A stretch of DNA of 64,000 nt from Phytoactinopolyspora halotolerans (GCF_010550675.1 NZ_JAAGOA010000023.1:55491-119490), one strand, 5' to 3'; positions 9,420 through 17,715 are shown, counted from the stretch's first letter. Numbers and translations: made by a program. Notes: a model not told the origin generated them from the sequence alone.

Positions 9420-9644
9420 ATGGTTCACGGCACGCCGATCAGTGACGCTGGTGTCATGGATGACAGCGACGGCTCCCATCCCGTCTCGGCCGCTGCCGGC
9501 GACGAGCCGGACGGCGACGACGCCGGCCGGCCGGCCGAGCAGGAGGAGAGAGACTCCGGTCACACCGGTGGCGAGCCGAGCACGTCTTCCCCGGCGGACG
9601 ACGAGGCCGAGCCCGCCGGCGAGGACGGCTGGCATCCGGTGTAG
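9420..9644 (+). CDS. small acidic, probably disordered hypothetical protein
   Basis: 74 residues dominated by D, E, G, P and S, with no predicted membrane segment or recognisable domain. The frame is open directly after the LAL gene (12-nt gap), with a weak GGGAA before the ATG. Composition alone could arise by chance in GC-rich DNA, so this may not be a gene. An alternative ATG lies at 9456. Confidence 0.28.
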   Translation: MVHGTPISDAGVMDDSDGSHPVSAAAGDEPDGDDAGRPAEQEERDSGHTGGEPSTSSPADDEAEPAGEDGWHPV

Positions 9645-9947
9645 ACCCCGATGCCGGCGTCGACAGTAGCCCGATCCCCCTGCTCAGCGGCGGTCGTGTA
9701 GCAACGTGGTGGCCACGGCGGACCGCTCGAGGGGCTGCTCAGGCGCCGGCATCTCCTCCAGTCCATGAGTGTCGACATGTGCCCGCGTGAGCGCGGCGAG
9801 GCTGCCGTCGCCGTCGCCGCCGTCGCCGCCGTCGCCGCCGTCGCTGCCGTCGTCGCGGATGTGCTCCCGATATCATCGAGGGCAAGATCCGGCGGCCGGT
9901 GTGGACCGCTCACCGCCGGGTGAGCACGGTCCGATCCGGAGGACGAC
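9645..9947. other. intergenic region with GCCGTC microsatellite and hairpin
   Basis: No gene seen. It carries an imperfect hexanucleotide repeat of GCCGTC/GCCGCC units at about 9811-9856, and near its end the inverted repeat described separately, next to the GH3 ribosome-binding site. Confidence 0.6.
9903..9932 (+). promoter_or_regulatory. inverted repeat directly before the GH3 ribosome-binding site
   Basis: GGACCG-CTCACC, loop GCCG, then GGTGAG-(CA)-CGGTCC: 12 paired bases with a two-base bulge. It ends 5 nt before the GGAGG that serves the ATG at 9948. It could be an operator or an mRNA hairpin limiting ribosome access. Confidence 0.5.
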
Positions 9948-12404
9948 ATGGACCACCACCAGGACGGGCTGGATCAGCAGCAGCTGGAGACGTTGCTCCG
10001 GCGGCTCACGCTCGAGGAGAAGGTCGCCCTGCTGACCGGCGCGGATATGTGGTCCACGGTGCCGCTGGAGAAGATCGGGCTGCGGCGGATCCTGATGTCG
10101 GATGGACCCAGCGGGGTCCGCGGCGAGATATGGGACGAGCGGGACCCCTCGCTGAACCTCCCGTCGGCCACGGCGCTGTCGTCAGCGTGGGACACCGGGA
10201 TCGCCCGTCGATATGGAGCGGTCTGTGCGGCCGAGGCGCGACGCAAGGGTGTCGACGTGGTGCTCGGGCCTACCATCAACCTGCACCGGTCGCCGCTGGG
10301 CGGCCGTCATTTCGAGGCGTTCAGCGAAGACCCGCTGCTCACGGCAGACCTCGCCGCCGCGTATGTCGCCGGGCTACAGGACAACGGTGTGGCCGCCACA
10401 CTCAAGCATTATCTCTGCAACGACTTCGAGACCGATCGGTTCACGGTCGACGTCGACGTCGATGACCGCGCCTTGCGCGAGGTCTACCTGTTAGCCTTCG
10501 AGAAGGCCGTCGTCGAGGCGCGTGCGTGGCTGGTGATGAGCTCCTACAACTCGGTCAACGGATCGACGTTGACCGAGAGCCCGCTGCTGGCCGCACCGCT
10601 GAAGGACGAGTGGGGCTTCGACGGTGTCGTGGTCAGCGACTGGGCCGCGGTCCGCTCGCTGGACAGCGCCCGTTATGCTCAGGACCTCGTGATGCCCGGC
10701 CCGAAGGGACCGTGGGGCGATGCGCTGGTCGCGGCGGTCCAGCACGGCGAGGTCGACGAGCTGACCGTCGACCGCAAGGTGTATCGGCTGCTCCGGCTGG
10801 CGGCCCGAGTCGGTGCCCTCGGCACGGAGCCCGCCGGCGTCGACCACCCGGCGGATGACGGCGTCGCGTTCGCCCGCGAGGCCGCCGCCGCGGGAACGGT
10901 CCTGCTCCGCAACGACGGTGAGCTGCCGTGGAATTGTGGCGGGATCAAGCGGATCGCCGTCATCGGCCACAACGCCAAGTTCGCCCGCACCCAGGGCGGC
11001 GGCAGCGCCACCGTCATCCCCGAACGGACGGTGTCCCCGCTGGACGGAATCCGACGAGCGTTCCCGGACGCCGAGCTCACCTATGCACTCGGAGCGGTGG
11101 TGCAGGAGGGCGTGGCCGCGCTGCCGCTCGAACACCTGACCAACCCGATCACCGGTGAGCCGGGGCTGCGTGCCCGGTTCCTCGATGCGGTCGGCGGCGA
11201 GATCTCCGCCGAGGACCGCCGATCCGCCGCGCTGGTGTGGTTCGGCGGCACCGCACCGATCGACGAATCCGCACGTCTCGAGCTGTCCACCTGGTACACG
11301 CCGGAGACGACCGGCACCATCCGGCTGGGCTTCGCCGCCGTCGGCGTCGCGCGCATCGTCGTCGACGGACGGACGGTGCTGGACACGGCCGTGGAGCCGG
11401 ACACGGATGATCTGGCGTCGCTGCTGCTGGCGCCGCCGTCGGCGACCGCGGCGGTGAACGTCACCGAGGGCGTACCGATCGACATCCGCGTCGAGTACGA
11501 ACTCGGCTTCCGGCCGGCCCGGCTGGCCGGTTCACTCGCGTTCACGCTCGGCATCGAGCCGGATGACTCCGACCCGGAAGGGATGATCACGGCCGCGGTC
11601 AGCGCGGCCCGCGCGGCCGACGTCGCCGTGGTCGTGGTCGGCACCGACTCCCGGGTGGAGTCGGAGGGTCACGACCGTCGCACGCTCGAGCTTCCCGGAC
11701 GCCAGGACGACCTGGTCCGGGCCGTCGCCGCCGCCAACCCGCGGACGGTGGCGGTGGTCAACTCCGGAGCACCGGTCCTCCTGCCGTGGCGGGACGAGGT
11801 CGCGGCCGTTCTCGTCTCCTATTTCGGCGGCCAAGAGTTCGGCCACGCCCTGGCTGATGTGCTCTCCGGTGCGGTCGAGCCGGGCGGCCGGCTGCCGACC
11901 ACCTGGCCGGCGACGCTCGACGACGTGCCGGTGCTGAACGTGACGCCGGCCGACGGCGTGGTCCATTATGACGAGGGCATCCACATCGGCTACCGCGCCT
12001 GGCTCCGGTCCCGGGCGGAACCCGCCTACCCGTTCGGCCACGGCCTCGGCTACACCAGCTGGGAGTTGTCCCGGGTCGCCTCGGACCGCACCGTCTCGCC
12101 GGGCGGCGCCATCACGGTGTCCGCCATACTGAGGAACACCGGTCAGCGCCCGGGCAAGCACGTGGTCCAGGTCTACGCCGAGCGGCCGTCGTCAGCGGTG
12201 GACCGGCCGGTGCGGTGGCTCGTCGGGCATGCGCCGGTCTGGGCGGACCCGGGTCAGTCCGTTCCGGTGGCGATTCCCGTCCCGGCACGTGCCTTCGCGC
12301 ATTGGGACGACGGCTGGCGGTACGAACCCGGAGTGTTCACCCTCCGCGTCGGGTCTTCGGTGCGGGACCTGCCCGGCGAGGCGACCGTCAGCGTGCTGTC
12401 CTGA
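9948..12404 (+). CDS. glycoside hydrolase family 3 beta-glucosidase with PA14 insert
   Basis: 818 residues in the order GH3 N-terminal barrel (about 20-290), GH3 C-terminal domain interrupted by a PA14 domain (about 420-550, with ALVWFGGTAPIDES and DGRTVLD), and a fibronectin III-like C-terminal domain (from about 700). The nucleophile is D231 in GVVVSDWAAV; substrate-binding NLHRSPLGGRHFE and KHYLCNDFETDR are present. No signal peptide is visible, so it likely works in the cytoplasm on imported oligosaccharides, removing terminal beta-linked sugars. The PA14 arrangement resembles cellobiose- or polyphenol-glucoside-acting enzymes. GGAGG sits 5 nt before the start. Its stop abuts the convergent CGNR gene stop. 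Confidence 0.93.
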   Translation: MDHHQDGLDQQQLETLLRRLTLEEKVALLTGADMWSTVPLEKIGLRRILMSDGPSGVRGEIWDERDPSLNLPSATALSSAWDTGIARRYGAVCAAEARRKGVDVVLGPTINLHRSPLGGRHFEAFSEDPLLTADLAAAYVAGLQDNGVAATLKHYLCNDFETDRFTVDVDVDDRALREVYLLAFEKAVVEARAWLVMSSYNSVNGSTLTESPLLAAPLKDEWGFDGVVVSDWAAVRSLDSARYAQDLVMPGPKGPWGDALVAAVQHGEVDELTVDRKVYRLLRLAARVGALGTEPAGVDHPADDGVAFAREAAAAGTVLLRNDGELPWNCGGIKRIAVIGHNAKFARTQGGGSATVIPERTVSPLDGIRRAFPDAELTYALGAVVQEGVAALPLEHLTNPITGEPGLRARFLDAVGGEISAEDRRSAALVWFGGTAPIDESARLELSTWYTPETTGTIRLGFAAVGVARIVVDGRTVLDTAVEPDTDDLASLLLAPPSATAAVNVTEGVPIDIRVEYELGFRPARLAGSLAFTLGIEPDDSDPEGMITAAVSAARAADVAVVVVGTDSRVESEGHDRRTLELPGRQDDLVRAVAAANPRTVAVVNSGAPVLLPWRDEVAAVLVSYFGGQEFGHALADVLSGAVEPGGRLPTTWPATLDDVPVLNVTPADGVVHYDEGIHIGYRAWLRSRAEPAYPFGHGLGYTSWELSRVASDRTVSPGGAITVSAILRNTGQRPGKHVVQVYAERPSSAVDRPVRWLVGHAPVWADPGQSVPVAIPVPARAFAHWDDGWRYEPGVFTLRVGSSVRDLPGEATVSVLS

Positions 12405-12923
12405 TCAGGTGGTGCGGCGGGCACGCGCCCGGTATGCCCGTACCTTGGCGATACTGCCGCACGAGCGCCCACCCGCGTCTCCTGCCGTCATGAGGCACCA
12501 ACGCTTGCTTGCGTTGCGCGTGTGATCGTAGAAGACCCAGCGACAGTCCGGGCAAGCCTTGAGACGAGCCCATCGACCGGAAGCGATCGCTTCCAGGACG
12601 GCGACCAGCGCCTCACCGGCCGGCCCGGCCTCGTGGCGGTACCCGATCCGGCCGTCGTCGACATCCGGCCGCACGTCGAGCCGGTCGATCCACGCATTGA
12701 GGACCTCGCCGGCCGGGGCCGACCGTTCCACCACGCCACGCAGGTCGTCGCGTAACCGTTGGACCGTGTCGTACTGGTCCTCCGGCAGCCGGCGCTGCCG
12801 GGCGTAACTCTCGAAGCGGTCGTCGGCGGTCCGAGTGTCATTGGGTATCAGCCAGCTGTTGAGCAGGCCGCGCACGTCTTCGAGGGAACCCGGGGCCTCC
12901 TGCCCCGTCGCGATGCTAACCAC
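12405..12923 (-). CDS. CGNR zinc-finger / ABATE-domain protein
   Basis: 172 residues: an ABATE-type helical N-terminal domain and a C-terminal zinc finger with C124, C127, C143 and C155 (CPDC, RWC, CGSIAKVRAYRAR). The family consensus RWCSMxxCGNR is altered here: six or so extra residues separate the last two cysteines and the name-giving CGNR reads CGSI. Such proteins are thought to be transcriptional regulators of stress or metabolic genes. The GTG start lies only about 7 nt after a TATAGT -10-like hexamer, so the message may be leaderless. It is divergent from the glycolipid-binding gene. Confidence 0.8.
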   Translation of the reverse strand: MVSIATGQEAPGSLEDVRGLLNSWLIPNDTRTADDRFESYARQRRLPEDQYDTVQRLRDDLRGVVERSAPAGEVLNAWIDRLDVRPDVDDGRIGYRHEAGPAGEALVAVLEAIASGRWARLKACPDCRWVFYDHTRNASKRWCLMTAGDAGGRSCGSIAKVRAYRARARRTT

Positions 12924-13029
12924 CTAACTGACTATACCGGTTGCAATGGCCGATCGCGACGATGTTAACTGTCGTTGTCATTAGCCGGTTACGCACGACG
13001 GCCCGAACGTCCGTACCGAGGAGGCGATC

Positions 13030-13608
13030 ATGGATAGGCAGATCATGTGGAGTCCGATCAGATGGCCGGGTGCCGAGCACCTGTGGGTGTGCCGCGACAG
13101 CACCGGCGTTGTCGCCGACGGCCTGGTTATCGCCGTATTGGACGACGGTTCGCCGGTGCGCGTGTCTTATGAGGTCGTCTGCGACGACGCATGGCGTACC
13201 CGGCGGGTGAGCGTCGACGTGCATGGCGGCCCGAGTGTCGCACTGCTCTGCGGGGACGACGGCCGCTGGCGCGAGCCCGGCGGCGGCGAACGCACGGAGC
13301 TGGCTGGATGTGTCGATGTCGACATCGCACTGACCCCGTACACCAACACCCTGCCGATCCGCCGCCTCCAGCTCCAACCCGGCGAGTCCGCCGACATCCG
13401 CACGGTCTACGTGCGGTTCGAGCCCACCCTGACCGTCACCACGTCCGAGCAGCGCTACACCCGGCTCGACTCGGATGCGGACACCGTCTACGGGTTCCGA
13501 TCCGGCGCGTTCGAGGCGGAGCTGCCGGTCGACGCCGACGGCGTCGTCATCGATTACCCCGGCCTCTGGAACCGCAGCTATCCGGCGTCATCGGCGATCG
13601 GCGCGTAG
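13030..13608 (+). CDS. putative glycolipid-binding domain protein (PF06475-like)
   Basis: 192 residues with no signal peptide. The pattern WSPIRWPGAEHLWVC near the start, YEVVCDDAWRTRRV, and DVDIALTPYTNTLPIRRL in the middle matches the family named glycolipid-binding, whose structure is an antiparallel barrel. Function in bacteria is not established. AGGAGG occurs 5 nt before the ATG. Its 3' end overlaps the convergent soxR gene by 31 nt. It is divergent from the CGNR regulator and could be its target. Confidence 0.75.
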   Translation: MDRQIMWSPIRWPGAEHLWVCRDSTGVVADGLVIAVLDDGSPVRVSYEVVCDDAWRTRRVSVDVHGGPSVALLCGDDGRWREPGGGERTELAGCVDVDIALTPYTNTLPIRRLQLQPGESADIRTVYVRFEPTLTVTTSEQRYTRLDSDADTVYGFRSGAFEAELPVDADGVVIDYPGLWNRSYPASSAIGA

Positions 13609-14060
13609 TCGTTGACCAGCCGGCGCGGCCCTGGGCCGTGCCGGCCCAGCTTGTCCCCGGGGTTGATCAGCGCACACTGATCGAAGGAGAGGCAGCCGCA
13701 ACCGATGCAGTCGGTGAACAGATCGCGCATCCGCTCCAGCCGCTTGATCCGCGTGTTCAGCATGTCCTTCCAACACGCCGACGCACGCTCCCAGAATTCC
13801 TGAGTGGGCTCCGCATCATCGGGCAGGAACCCGAGCACCGCGCCGATATCCGACAGCGGGATACCGACGCTCTGTGAGGCGCGGATGAACGCGACCTGAC
13901 GCAGCGTCGCCCGCGGGTACCGGCGCTGGTTCCCGGAGGTGCGGTGGCTGCGGAGCAGGCCCTGCCGCTCATAGAACCGCAGCGCGGATGCGGGCACACC
14001 GCTGCGCTCGGACAGCTCACCGATGGTCAACACGTCCGCGTCCGGAGCGAGGGATGCCAT
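13578..14060 (-). CDS. soxR: redox-sensitive MerR-family activator SoxR
   Basis: 160 residues from the ATG at 14060 (a GTG two codons upstream is also possible). The N-terminal MerR helix-turn-helix (LTIGELSERSGVPASALRFY) and dimer helix are followed by the SoxR [2Fe-2S] cluster signature C-x2-C-x-C-x5-C (CIGCGCLSFDQC). SoxR senses redox-cycling compounds; in actinomycetes it usually controls small sets of oxidoreductases and efflux pumps. No ribosome-binding site is obvious and the start lies inside the neighbouring NmrA-like frame, so its native promoter region may have been lost. A SoxR-type operator is not visible nearby. Confidence 0.9.
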   Translation of the reverse strand: MASLAPDADVLTIGELSERSGVPASALRFYERQGLLRSHRTSGNQRRYPRATLRQVAFIRASQSVGIPLSDIGAVLGFLPDDAEPTQEFWERASACWKDMLNTRIKRLERMRDLFTDCIGCGCLSFDQCALINPGDKLGRHGPGPRRLVNDYAPIADDAG

Positions 14061-14776
14061 GCCCACACCATGGCGACCTCACGCAGCCGGACGCCCTCGA
14101 TGCCGCGCTCGACGGCGTCGACGCGGTCTTCCTGCTCTGGCCCCTCTTCACCACCGAGGCCGCGCCCGCTGCCGTCGGGGCGATCGCCCGGCACGCTCGA
14201 CGCGTGGTCTACCTGTCCGCCATGTCCGGGAACGGCGACGAGCGACCCGACGGCTTCTGGGGCGAGATCGAGGAACTGATCGAGCGGTCGGGAGTGGAGT
14301 GGACCTTCCTCCGGGGCGGGGGTTTCGCCACCAACCTGCTCGGTTGGGCGGACCAGATCCGGACCGACGGCGTCGTGCGATGGCCATACGGTGGGGCCGG
14401 GCGCTCGCTCATCCATGAGGCGGATATCGCCGACGTCGCCGTCCGAGCGTTGCTCGACGACGGCCACACCGGGCGGACGTACTCGCTGACCGGTCCTGAG
14501 GTGGTCACGCAGGCGGAGCAGGTGCGAATCATCGGGGAAGCGATCGGCCGCGAGGTCCGATGGGAGGAGCTGCCTCCCGACGGCGCGCGGAAGCAGCTGC
14601 TCGCCGAGTGGGGCGACGAGGGCTACGTCGACACGGCGTTGCGCGCGTGGGCCGACATGGTCGACAACCCGGAGCCGGTCACCGACACAGTCGAGCAGGT
14701 CACCGGCCGACCGGCGCGGACCTTTCGGCAGTGGGCAATCGATCACGCCGACGACTTCCGAGGGCAGGCGGATTAG
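14054..14776 (+). CDS. NmrA-like NAD(P)H-binding protein, N-terminally truncated (probable pseudogene)
   Basis: The frame encodes the middle and end of an NmrA/SDR-like protein: GDLTQPDALDAALDGVDAVFLLW, VVYLSAMSG, SLIHEADIADVAVRALLD and a normal C-terminus. The first beta-alpha-beta unit with the GxxGxxG cofactor loop is absent. Family proteins have about 50 more residues before the GDL motif. The only upstream open sequence is antisense to soxR, so a deletion apparently removed the gene start and the shared promoter. An in-frame ATG at 14054 could still yield 240 residues, probably inactive. Its TAG overlaps the stop of the convergent HxlR gene. Confidence 0.7.
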   Translation: MPCPHHGDLTQPDALDAALDGVDAVFLLWPLFTTEAAPAAVGAIARHARRVVYLSAMSGNGDERPDGFWGEIEELIERSGVEWTFLRGGGFATNLLGWADQIRTDGVVRWPYGGAGRSLIHEADIADVAVRALLDDGHTGRTYSLTGPEVVTQAEQVRIIGEAIGREVRWEELPPDGARKQLLAEWGDEGYVDTALRAWADMVDNPEPVTDTVEQVTGRPARTFRQWAIDHADDFRGQAD

Positions 14777-15303
14777 CCTTCGTGCTCCGGCGCGCCGCCG
14801 AAGCCAGCGCGGGCCGCGATCGTCGGGCCGATGACCGTCGTGCCGGGCCCCACCTTCCCACCGGGTCCCGGCAGGTGGTCGGTGTTGTCCACGGTCAGGG
14901 GCTCACCGCAGTGTCCGCATGCGGCCTGCATGCCGACGTCTCGCCCACAACCGCGGTGGTGAATACGGACCGGCTCGCGGCCCGGTTCCGCGTACCAGCG
15001 GTCGCCCCAGCTCATCAGGGCGAGCAGGATCGGATACAGGTCCTTTCCCTTCTCGGTGAGCCGGTAATCCTCCCGTGGCGGATGTTCCTGGTACCGGCCA
15101 CGGACGAGCACACCCTCGTCGACCAGGCGAGACAGGCGGGCCGCGAGCACCTTGCGAGAGAGCCCCAGATCGCGGGCGATCGCGTCGAACCGCGTGACGC
15201 CCGCGACGACGTCGCGGAGGATCAGCAGCGTCCATCCGTCACCGAGCAGATCGACCGAGCGAGCGATGGAACAGGCCATATCGGCCAGCGGAGTCCTGAT
15301 CAC
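14773..15303 (-). CDS. HxlR-family winged-helix transcriptional regulator
   Basis: 176 residues from the GTG at 15303. CSIARSVDLLGDGWTLLILRDVV and the winged helix to about residue 95 are typical of HxlR. A C-terminal extension carries a CGHC knuckle and HHRGCGRDVG, seen in a subset of actinobacterial members. These regulators respond to electrophiles or reactive carbonyls, often through cysteine chemistry. Two matching palindromes lie in the divergent promoter, the nearer one ending 19 nt before this start, so it should repress itself and the methyltransferase gene. Confidence 0.88.
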   Translation of the reverse strand: MIRTPLADMACSIARSVDLLGDGWTLLILRDVVAGVTRFDAIARDLGLSRKVLAARLSRLVDEGVLVRGRYQEHPPREDYRLTEKGKDLYPILLALMSWGDRWYAEPGREPVRIHHRGCGRDVGMQAACGHCGEPLTVDNTDHLPGPGGKVGPGTTVIGPTIAARAGFGGAPEHEG

Positions 15304-15321
15304 ACCGGAAGGGTACGACAA

Positions 15322-15363
15322 GTTCCCCCAGGGAACCATGCATGATAGGTTCCCTGAAGGAAC
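15322..15363. promoter_or_regulatory. twin HxlR operators in the divergent promoter
   Basis: Two palindromes of the same design: GTTCC-N5-GGAAC at 15322-15336 and again at 15349-15363, centres 27 bp apart, within a longer shared sequence GGTTCCCTG. They lie between the HxlR start (15303) and the methyltransferase start (15393). A repeated dyad beside a dimeric regulator is the pattern of autoregulation with divergent control. Confidence 0.75.
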
Positions 15364-15392
15364 TCACCAGATCAGCCGAGGTGATCACCAGC

Positions 15393-16157
15393 ATGCCCAG
15401 TCTGCGTATCGAGCTCGACTCGGACGCCCCGGAGGCGATCGACGGCCGGCACATCCGTGCGGTCGCGTTCCAAGACGTGCGTCTGGAGTACGTCAGACGC
15501 ACGCTCGATCGACTCGGCCGCCCCGACCCGCAGCGCGCTCTGGTGGTCGGCAGTGGGCGCGGACTGCTCGCCCGCGGGCTCGCGGCGATGGGCCACCAGG
15601 TCACCGCCGTCGACCCCTCCCCCGCGGCGACGGAGATCGCTGCCGCGGACGCGCAGAGTGAAGATGTGGAGGTGGACCATCGCACCGCACCCGCCGAGGA
15701 CCTCCGGCTCGGCGGCCAGACCTTCGACCTCGCCTTCTATGCCGACACCTTCGAGGTCACATCCGAGCTGGACGCGGTCGTCGCCCAGGCTTCTCGCGCA
15801 CTGCGCACCGGCGGCCTACTCATCTACGACACCGTGAACCGAACCATCCCAGCGAGGCTGACCTACCTCGCCGCATTTCAGACATTGCCGATGACTCGCA
15901 TCATGCCGGCCGGCCGCTACGCCGCCGACCGCCTGCGCACTCCGGAAGAGATGGAGGAAGTGCTGGCACGGCACGGGCTGGGCGGTCATGAGATCTGTCC
16001 GTTCACGCCGGCGAGCGCGCGCGGATTGGCGTCGTCGGTGCTCCGCCGGCGCCAGGGGCGGATCACCGACGACGAGATCCCTCCCCTTGTCGACTTCTCG
16101 CTGACTCCGGGCAAGAGTCCCGTGGTGACCTATTTCGGACACGCCGTCAAGAACTGA
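15393..16157 (+). CDS. class I SAM-dependent methyltransferase (UbiG-like)
   Basis: 254 residues. Motif I is ALVVGSGRGLLARGL with the acidic end of strand 2 as VTAVDPS; motif II is FDLAFYADTFE and motif III ALRTGGLLIYDTVN. The layout and the C-terminal RTPEEMEEVLARHGL resemble UbiG/Coq3-type O-methyltransferases, but the substrate is unknown and ubiquinone is not made by actinomycetes. The ATG at 15393 is chosen because GAGGTG lies about 10 nt upstream and the twin operators lie before it. Divergent from the HxlR regulator, its likely repressor. Confidence 0.82.
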   Translation: MPSLRIELDSDAPEAIDGRHIRAVAFQDVRLEYVRRTLDRLGRPDPQRALVVGSGRGLLARGLAAMGHQVTAVDPSPAATEIAAADAQSEDVEVDHRTAPAEDLRLGGQTFDLAFYADTFEVTSELDAVVAQASRALRTGGLLIYDTVNRTIPARLTYLAAFQTLPMTRIMPAGRYAADRLRTPEEMEEVLARHGLGGHEICPFTPASARGLASSVLRRRQGRITDDEIPPLVDFSLTPGKSPVVTYFGHAVKN

Positions 16158-16301
16158 GCACACGCGGCCGATCCCCGCCGACGCGCCGCCGATCGCCTAC
16201 TCGCCGCCTCGCGTCCGCCCTGGATGCCCCGTACGCGACATCCAGGGCCGCGCACATGGCCCGGCGTCGTCGCGTGCAGTAAAGGTATATTTGCGACATT
16301 C

Positions 16302-16331
16302 TTGACACATGCCGCAGGAATGCACGAATAC
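16302..16331 (+). promoter_or_regulatory. probable promoter of the first YceI gene
   Basis: TTGACA at 16302-16307 and GAATAC at 16326-16331 with an 18-nt spacer, ending 11 nt before the ATG at 16343. This is an unusually AT-rich patch for the window. Confidence 0.4.
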
Positions 16332-16342
16332 GGGGATGGCAT

Positions 16343-16972
16343 ATGACCGAGTCGACCGGCACCCGCATGTGGAACGGTGCCGAACTCCCGGCACGAGGCA
16401 CCTTCACGATCGATCCGCAGCACACGACGGTGGGCTTCGTCGCGCGCCACTTGATGGTGACGCAGGTGCGCGGCAGGTTCGACGATGTCGAGGGCACGAT
16501 CGAGATCGGTGACGACCCGCTGGCCACCCGGGCCACCGCGCGGATCGCCACGGCCAGCATCACCACCGGGACGGCAGATCGCGACGCTCATCTGCGCAGC
16601 CCTGACTTCCTCGACGTGGACACGTTCCCGACCATCACCTACACGTCGAGGCAGATCGTCGGCGGCGATCCGGACGCCAAATGGGACATGGTCAACGGAC
16701 GCGTCGTGCGACGCCGGCGCGGTGCGGGACGGCTCGTCGTCGTGGGTGATCTGACCATCCGGAAGATCACGCACCCGGTCACGCTGCACGTGGCGATCGA
16801 CGGCGTCACCGGCGACCCGTGGGGCGGCGAACGTCTTGCGCTCACCGCGGTCGGCGAGATCGACCGGGAAGCGTACGACATGACCTGGAACGTCGCACTC
16901 GAGGCCGGGGGCTGGCTGGTGTCTCAGTCGATCCGGATCGAGATCCGGGCGCAAGCGCTGCGCACCCGCTGA
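16343..16972 (+). CDS. YceI family protein, copy 1
   Basis: 209 residues, one YceI/lipocalin-like barrel: FTIDPQHTTVGFVARHLMVTQVRGRF, ATASITTGTADRDAHLRSPDFLDVDTFPTITY and GDLTIRKITHPVTL are hallmark segments. YceI proteins bind polyisoprenoid or amide lipids; this copy has no signal peptide, so it is probably cytoplasmic. A second copy of identical length and about three-quarters identity by eye lies at 17812 with a Ddn-like gene between. The ATG has GGGGA about 8 nt upstream. Confidence 0.9.
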   Translation: MTESTGTRMWNGAELPARGTFTIDPQHTTVGFVARHLMVTQVRGRFDDVEGTIEIGDDPLATRATARIATASITTGTADRDAHLRSPDFLDVDTFPTITYTSRQIVGGDPDAKWDMVNGRVVRRRRGAGRLVVVGDLTIRKITHPVTLHVAIDGVTGDPWGGERLALTAVGEIDREAYDMTWNVALEAGGWLVSQSIRIEIRAQALRTR

Positions 16973-17137
16973 CCCACCTTTTCACGTGCACCGTTCCGGT
17001 CACGTGCACCGTCCCTCTCCGCACCACACGCTCCCGCACCAGATCGCGTCGGCGGGACGGGAATAGGGCGCGCACGCTAATTCGTTGGCCGAACAGAAGA
17101 TCTACCACCCAGATCAGTTCGACCAGAGAGGCGACCG

Positions 17138-17557
17138 ATGACCGACACCAAGAGCTTCAACGAGCAGATCATAGAGGAGTTCCGGGCGAATGACGGGAAG
17201 GTGGGTGGCCAGTTCGAAGGCGCTCCGATGCTGCTTCTCACCGTTACCGGAGCGAAGACGGGGCGCCGCCTGACGTCGCCGTTGGTCTACACTCGGGACG
17301 GCGACCGGTTCGTCATCATCGCCTCGAACGGCGGCGCCGATAAGAACCCCAACTGGTACACCAACCTCCTCGCCGACCCGGCGGTCACGGTCGAGGTCGG
17401 CGCCGAGACGTTCGAGGCGAAGGCGACCGCACATGCGGAGGGCCCCGAACGTGACCGGCTGTTCGCGTCCCAGGCGGACCAGATCCCCGGATTCTGGGAG
17501 TACACCAAGAAGACCGACCGCGTGATCCCGGTGGTCACCCTCGAGCGCACCAGCTGA
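17138..17557 (+). CDS. Ddn-like nitroreductase/deazaflavin (F420)-dependent oxidoreductase
   Basis: 139 residues, matching the small split-barrel F420H2-dependent Ddn family (PF04075): TVTGAKTGRRLTSPLVY, FVIIASNGGADKNPNWYTNLLADP and VTVEVG are the characteristic stretches. The family reduces quinones and nitro compounds and protects against oxidative stress using cofactor F420, supporting an actinomycete origin. GAGAGGCG precedes the ATG. It sits between two YceI paralogs on the same strand; palindromes follow its stop. Confidence 0.88.
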   Translation: MTDTKSFNEQIIEEFRANDGKVGGQFEGAPMLLLTVTGAKTGRRLTSPLVYTRDGDRFVIIASNGGADKNPNWYTNLLADPAVTVEVGAETFEAKATAHAEGPERDRLFASQADQIPGFWEYTKKTDRVIPVVTLERTS

Positions 17558-17575
17558 TCCTTCCCTCCGCGCGTT

Positions 17576-17631
17576 CCGCGGACCGTAGCCCGTGGCGCGC
17601 GGTCCGCGGACCGCGCGGCCGTCATACGGCC
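17576..17631 (+). terminator. nested palindromes after the Ddn-like gene
   Basis: A perfect 22-bp GC palindrome occupies 17596-17617 (centre CCGCGG), its left half also pairs with CCGCGGACCG at 17576-17585, and a 6-bp hairpin GGCCGT-CAT-ACGGCC follows at 17617-17631. Starting 18 nt after the stop at 17557, this is the best terminator candidate for the yceI-ddn unit. Confidence 0.55.
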
Positions 17632-17697
17632 GTCCGGCCCCGGAAGCGGGCCACACATCGGCGCACACCTGGGCAAACGGACAAGTTACCGGTTACG

Positions 17698-17715
17698 TGG
17701 TACTCGCCTGTACCA
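17698..17715. promoter_or_regulatory. inverted repeat in the promoter of the second YceI gene
   Basis: TGGTAC, 6-nt spacer, GTACCA, about 97 nt upstream of the ATG at 17812. Candidate operator; no matching site is seen before copy 1, so the two YceI genes may be controlled differently. Confidence 0.35.

Noticed and set aside
9811..9856. Functional repeat element made of GCCGTC units
   Set aside because: Imperfect hexanucleotide microsatellite of a kind common in GC-rich genomes; no gene or structure attached.
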